From assembly GCF_032490495.1 (NCBI RefSeq), contig NZ_JAVYJB010000014.1, positions 13,939 through 77,938 of the forward strand: a DNA stretch of 64,000 nucleotides, in the 5' to 3' direction. Both the position numbers and the translations under genes were made by a program. Shown here in pieces: positions 61,480-64,000 of this stretch. Each line of letters opens with the position of its first letter. Within the stretch, counting starts at the first letter, position 1. Below the pieces are notes generated by a model. That model was not told the origin of the DNA, did not search any database, and saw only the letters and a list, made by a program, of their open reading frames with translations. The stretch comes from Pilosibacter fragilis. GTDB lineage: Bacteria; Bacillota; Clostridia; Lachnospirales; Lachnospiraceae.

Positions 61480-61768
61480 GTGAAAAATTTATAGAATGTG
61501 TGTCGTGGGAAAAGATGCGGAAATTCGAGGTGGACTTCGGATTCCTGCATCTTTTTGTTTATTTTGGGGATTCTATTTGCATGGAGACCTTATTTTGGTG
61601 TACCTATGTGAGGATGAAGCCTGTTGCGAATGACTGTGCGGGGTACTGGAGTGTTAAGGTATATTTATTTAGTACGATTGGAGTCGTTTTTGTTCAAAAA
61701 GTACGATATGTATGGATGTAACTGATAGGTGAATTGAGACCAAAATAAAGATGGGAGTGGATAGAAAA
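61480..61768 (+). other. gap between the nuclease gene and spoVAD
   Basis: No gene is supported. An open frame of ~80 codons (61476-61721) has no SD and atypical codon use. The stretch is G/T-rich. A promoter for spoVAD may lie here, but no clear sigma-A or sigma-G match was found. Confidence 0.4.
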
Positions 61769-62827
61769 ATGGATGAGAAAACAGGAACGTTAAGAAAGCA
61801 GCGCGGGCGTGCCAGTGTGGTGTTTGAAAATCCGCCGCTGATCATGGCGGCTGCGTCGACGGTGGGAAAGAAGGAAGGAGACGGGCCTCTTGGCGTTTTT
61901 TTTGACCGGGTGGAGCTGGATCCCATGCTGGGAAAGAAAAGCTGGGAGGAGGCGGAGAGTGAGCTTCAGAGCAGGACTGCAGGTCTTGTGATCGAGAAGA
62001 GCGGGCTTTCGAAGGAAGAAATCAGGTATTCGTTTGCGGGAGATCTTCTGGCACAGCTCATCGCCACTTCTTTTGGAAATATAAATCTGGAGATCCCAAT
62101 GTTCGGGCTTTACGGAGCATGCTCCACCATGGGGGAAGGTCTGGGGCTGGGCGCCATGTGCGTGGAGGGTGGATTTGCGGATCATGTTCTTGTAGGCGCT
62201 TCCAGCCATTTCGCTTCGGCGGAGAAGCAGTTCCGTTTTCCGTTGGAATATGGGAATCAGAGGCCGTATTCGGCTACATGGACGGTGACTGGGTGCGGAG
62301 CGGTGATCGTGTCCTCCGGGGATTGTCAGGGGAAGGAAGCGCCGCTTGCGAAGATCACGGCGGTGACGACGGGAAAAATCGTGGATATGGATTTTCATGA
62401 CTCCATGAATATGGGGGCTGCGATGGCGATGGCGGCGCTTGATACGATCCTGCAAAATTTCAGGGATCTCGGGGTGGACGAGACACATTATGATAAGATC
62501 ATCACCGGGGATCTGGGGACAGTGGGACGGAGACTTCTGCTGGATTATCTTATGAAGGCAGGATACCGGATCGAGAGCCGGTATATGGACTGCGGGATTG
62601 AGATGTTTTCGCCGGAGGAGCAGGATACCCATGCCGGGGGAAGCGGATGTGGGTGTTCAGCGGCGGTGCTTTGCGGGTTTGTTTTGCCGAAGATCAGGAA
62701 TGGGGAGTGGAAAAGGGTGCTGTTTCTGCCGACGGGGGCTCTGCTTTCTACGGTGAGCTTTAATGAGGGGAAGAGTGTGCCGGGGATCGCGCATGGGGTG
62801 GTGCTGGAGACGCCGGATTTTCTGTAA
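61769..62827 (+). CDS. spoVAD: stage V sporulation protein AD
   Basis: 352 aa from the ATG 10 bp after GGGAG; an in-frame ATG 18 bp upstream lacks an SD. Thiolase-like fold with FENPPLIMAAASTVGKKEGDGPL, GLYGACSTMGEGLGLGAM (the position of the thiolase nucleophile) and GGSGCGCSAAVLCG near the C-terminus. SpoVAD binds dipicolinic acid on the inner spore membrane and is needed for its uptake. Confidence 0.95.
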   Translation: MDEKTGTLRKQRGRASVVFENPPLIMAAASTVGKKEGDGPLGVFFDRVELDPMLGKKSWEEAESELQSRTAGLVIEKSGLSKEEIRYSFAGDLLAQLIATSFGNINLEIPMFGLYGACSTMGEGLGLGAMCVEGGFADHVLVGASSHFASAEKQFRFPLEYGNQRPYSATWTVTGCGAVIVSSGDCQGKEAPLAKITAVTTGKIVDMDFHDSMNMGAAMAMAALDTILQNFRDLGVDETHYDKIITGDLGTVGRRLLLDYLMKAGYRIESRYMDCGIEMFSPEEQDTHAGGSGCGCSAAVLCGFVLPKIRNGEWKRVLFLPTGALLSTVSFNEGKSVPGIAHGVVLETPDFL

Positions 62828-62952
62828 GAACTTAGCCGGGGATTTTCGAAGGAGGAACAATCTGTTGGAAAAATGTTAAGGGAAGACGGACGTGGATCAT
62901 ACAGAGTGTGAAAATATAAATCTTAGGAATGAGAAATGGAGTGAGTGTGGCT

Positions 62953-63309
62953 ATGGAATATATCAGAGCTTTTCTTGTGGGTGGTCTGATCTGCATGCTG
63001 GTGCAGATCCTGATGGATAAGACAAAGATGATGCCGGGGAGGATCATGGTGCTGTTAGTGGTCAGCGGGAGTGTCCTTGGATTTTTGGGAGTGTATGAGC
63101 CGTTTGCCGAGTGGGCCGGGGCAGGAGCGACTGTGCCGCTGCTTGGATTTGGAAATACACTTTGGAAAGGGGTTGCGAAGGCGATGGCGGAGGATGGAGT
63201 GCTTGGAATCTTTAAAGGGGGATTTACAGCCAGTGCTGTGGGGATCAGTGGGGCGTTGGTGTTTGGATATCTGGGTGCGATTATCTTCAGGCCGGGGATG
63301 AAGGAGTAA
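62953..63309 (+). CDS. spoVAE: stage V sporulation protein AE
   Basis: 118 aa from MEYIRAFLVGGLICMLVQILMDKT; upstream in-frame ATG (62929) and GTG (62947) are alternatives. Four hydrophobic helices with AGAGATVPLLGFGNTLWKGV, typical of SpoVAE (SpoVAEb) and paralogous to SpoVAC. Partner of SpoVAC and SpoVAD in DPA transport. Last spoVA gene seen; an apparent foldback follows 10 bp after the stop. Confidence 0.93.
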   Translation: MEYIRAFLVGGLICMLVQILMDKTKMMPGRIMVLLVVSGSVLGFLGVYEPFAEWAGAGATVPLLGFGNTLWKGVAKAMAEDGVLGIFKGGFTASAVGISGALVFGYLGAIIFRPGMKE

Positions 63310-63319
63310 TAGGAGTACG

Positions 63320-63527
63320 CGTGGGTGAGGCTTCGGGCGCGGACACTTGGGGGATTTTTGGGGCGGTTCCTCTAAGCACCCGGAAGAATGCTAAGAGCGG
63401 AGAACAGGGGACACAACTCGCCTGCGGCTCAAACAAGTGTCCCCTGTCCTCCAACGCATTCTCCCGCGCGCCAAGAGGAAGCCAGCCCCCAAAATCAGGC
63501 GCATCCGTACCCGAAGCCTCATCCACG
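63320..63527. repeat. about 208-bp foldback (long imperfect inverted repeat)
   Basis: The two arms, roughly 90 bp each, are inverted copies: CGTGGGTGAGGCTTCGGG opens the left arm and its near-exact complement closes the right arm at 63527. AGGGGACAC (63409-63417) and GTGTCCCC (63439-63446) close the inner end around a ~21-nt loop. Identity is high at both ends and lower in the middle. It has no coding sense. It could be a MITE-like foldback or a large structured RNA. Confidence 0.8.
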
Positions 63528-63973
63528 CTGTGTACTGGCATGACTGGAGGCTGTTTTTGCCCCGTAGGGACAAAAAGACGCGGGAGTTTGTGGAAGAGTA
63601 AAAAATATTTGGAATTTTTTAAACGGTATTGTTATGGTGAGAATTTATATGTAAAAACATTATTTGAAAAATAGGGATGATTAAATTTGAAGGGTGTAAA
63701 AAAACATGCTGATTCGGTGCAGATTGATACGATTATTTGTAAGGTGATGGAACAGGAAGACGAGAGGCAACGAGATAGACAGTATGACGGGGCTTGTGGA
63801 GTGGCATTAAGGCAAGGATAGATTGAGAATAATCGTAGAATGTGGTAAAATAGTTATGTGTATTAGGGTCTATAACGTAAGTTAACCTGTTGTGCTAGAT
63901 AAAATAATATAAAGAAACTTCAACAAAATGTGCTATCCTATTTGTAGGCAATACAACGAAAGGAGGCATCATT
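63528..63973 (+). other. AT-rich intergenic stretch after the foldback
   Basis: It contains one T/A-flanked hairpin (TTTTTGCCCC/GGGACAAAAA near 63547-63569). A TTG-started 44-codon frame (63687-63821) with a weak AGGG SD is not convincing. The last ~120 bp upstream of 63974 look like the left flank of a mobile element, but no terminal inverted repeat can be confirmed with the other end missing. Confidence 0.35.
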
Positions 63974-64000
63974 ATGTTGAAGTTCCAAAATAATAATACC
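63974..64000 (+). CDS. start of an ORF cut by the window edge, possibly a transposase
   Basis: An ATG preceded by AAAGGAGGCATCATT, a very strong SD, opens MLKFQNNNT before the window ends. Starts of this Lys/Gln/Asn type occur in some IS transposases of Clostridia, but nine residues cannot prove it. Confidence 0.4.

Noticed and set aside
61476..61721. 81-codon ORF after the nuclease gene
   Set aside because: Overlaps the stop of the nuclease gene, no SD, aromatic/Cys-rich composition unlike its neighbours.
61790..62632. 280-codon minus-strand ORF inside spoVAD
   Set aside because: His/Arg/Pro-rich shadow frame of a clear SpoVAD gene.
63321..63674. 117-codon ORF across the foldback
   Set aside because: It reads through both arms of the inverted repeat and has no SD; composition is typical of non-coding GC-rich repeat.
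63687..63821. TTG-started 44-codon ORF
   Set aside because: Weak SD, rare start, no recognisable fold; may be a remnant but cannot be supported.

Overview
The window looks like a spore-forming, low-to-mid GC Firmicute of the class Clostridia, most likely Lachnospiraceae (Clostridium cluster XIVa). Evidence seen: a spoIIAA-spoIIAB-sigF-spoVA block, a CIRCE element at groESL, a valine T-box at valS, a sodium-pump decarboxylase operon, and DUF4364/DUF5717-type genes that I know mainly from Lachnospiraceae. No rRNA, tRNA or CRISPR array was found.

Region 1 (1 to about 12.1 kb) is the right-hand part of a siphovirus-type prophage: tape measure C-terminus, distal tail protein, Gp37-like tail hub, baseplate/appendage protein, a small linker gene, then a complete diversity-generating retroelement (DGR). 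The DGR has a C-type-lectin-like target protein with a variable repeat (VR) at its C-terminus, an Avd-like helper, a template repeat (TR) and a reverse transcriptase. All 8 VR/TR differences lie at TR adenines. Lysis genes (holin, modular endolysin) follow. A small late accessory module comes next: a promoter with an internal operator-like palindrome, two tiny membrane proteins, an XRE regulator, a HIRAN-domain gene broken at an 11-G tract, and an IS30-type transposase gene.

Region 2 (12.2-30.2 kb) is host metabolism and envelope: a transaldolase-like protein, a YitT transporter-like protein, a five-gene biotin-dependent carboxyltransferase / Na+ pump operon carrying both an acyl-CoA-type and a pyruvate-type carboxyltransferase, two cell-surface proteins, KDG kinase (minus strand), glnS, a MocR regulator, and an IclR regulator with a small membrane protein (minus strand).

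Region 3 (30.4-43.6 kb) is proteostasis: groES-groEL, a CYTH protein, a DUF975 membrane protein, a DJ-1 protein, then tig-clpP-clpX-lon-engB and a DUF4364 regulator-like gene. Two copies of a palindromic intergenic repeat lie here and a third, partial copy lies near 53.0 kb.

Region 4 (43.8-56.2 kb) holds a three-gene operon of unknown function (a 1190-aa protein, an actin/Hsp70-fold protein and a TPR-like protein), the T-box-controlled small Cys protein and valS, folC, and a TPR membrane protein.

Region 5 (56.4-63.3 kb) is the forespore operon spoIIAA-AB-sigF followed by a sigma-G-type promoter and spoVAA-AB-AC-AD-AE. A PD-(D/E)XK nuclease/P-loop ATPase gene sits between spoVAC and spoVAD. 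The right end (63.3-64 kb) has a roughly 208-bp foldback and the first codons of an ORF cut by the window edge.
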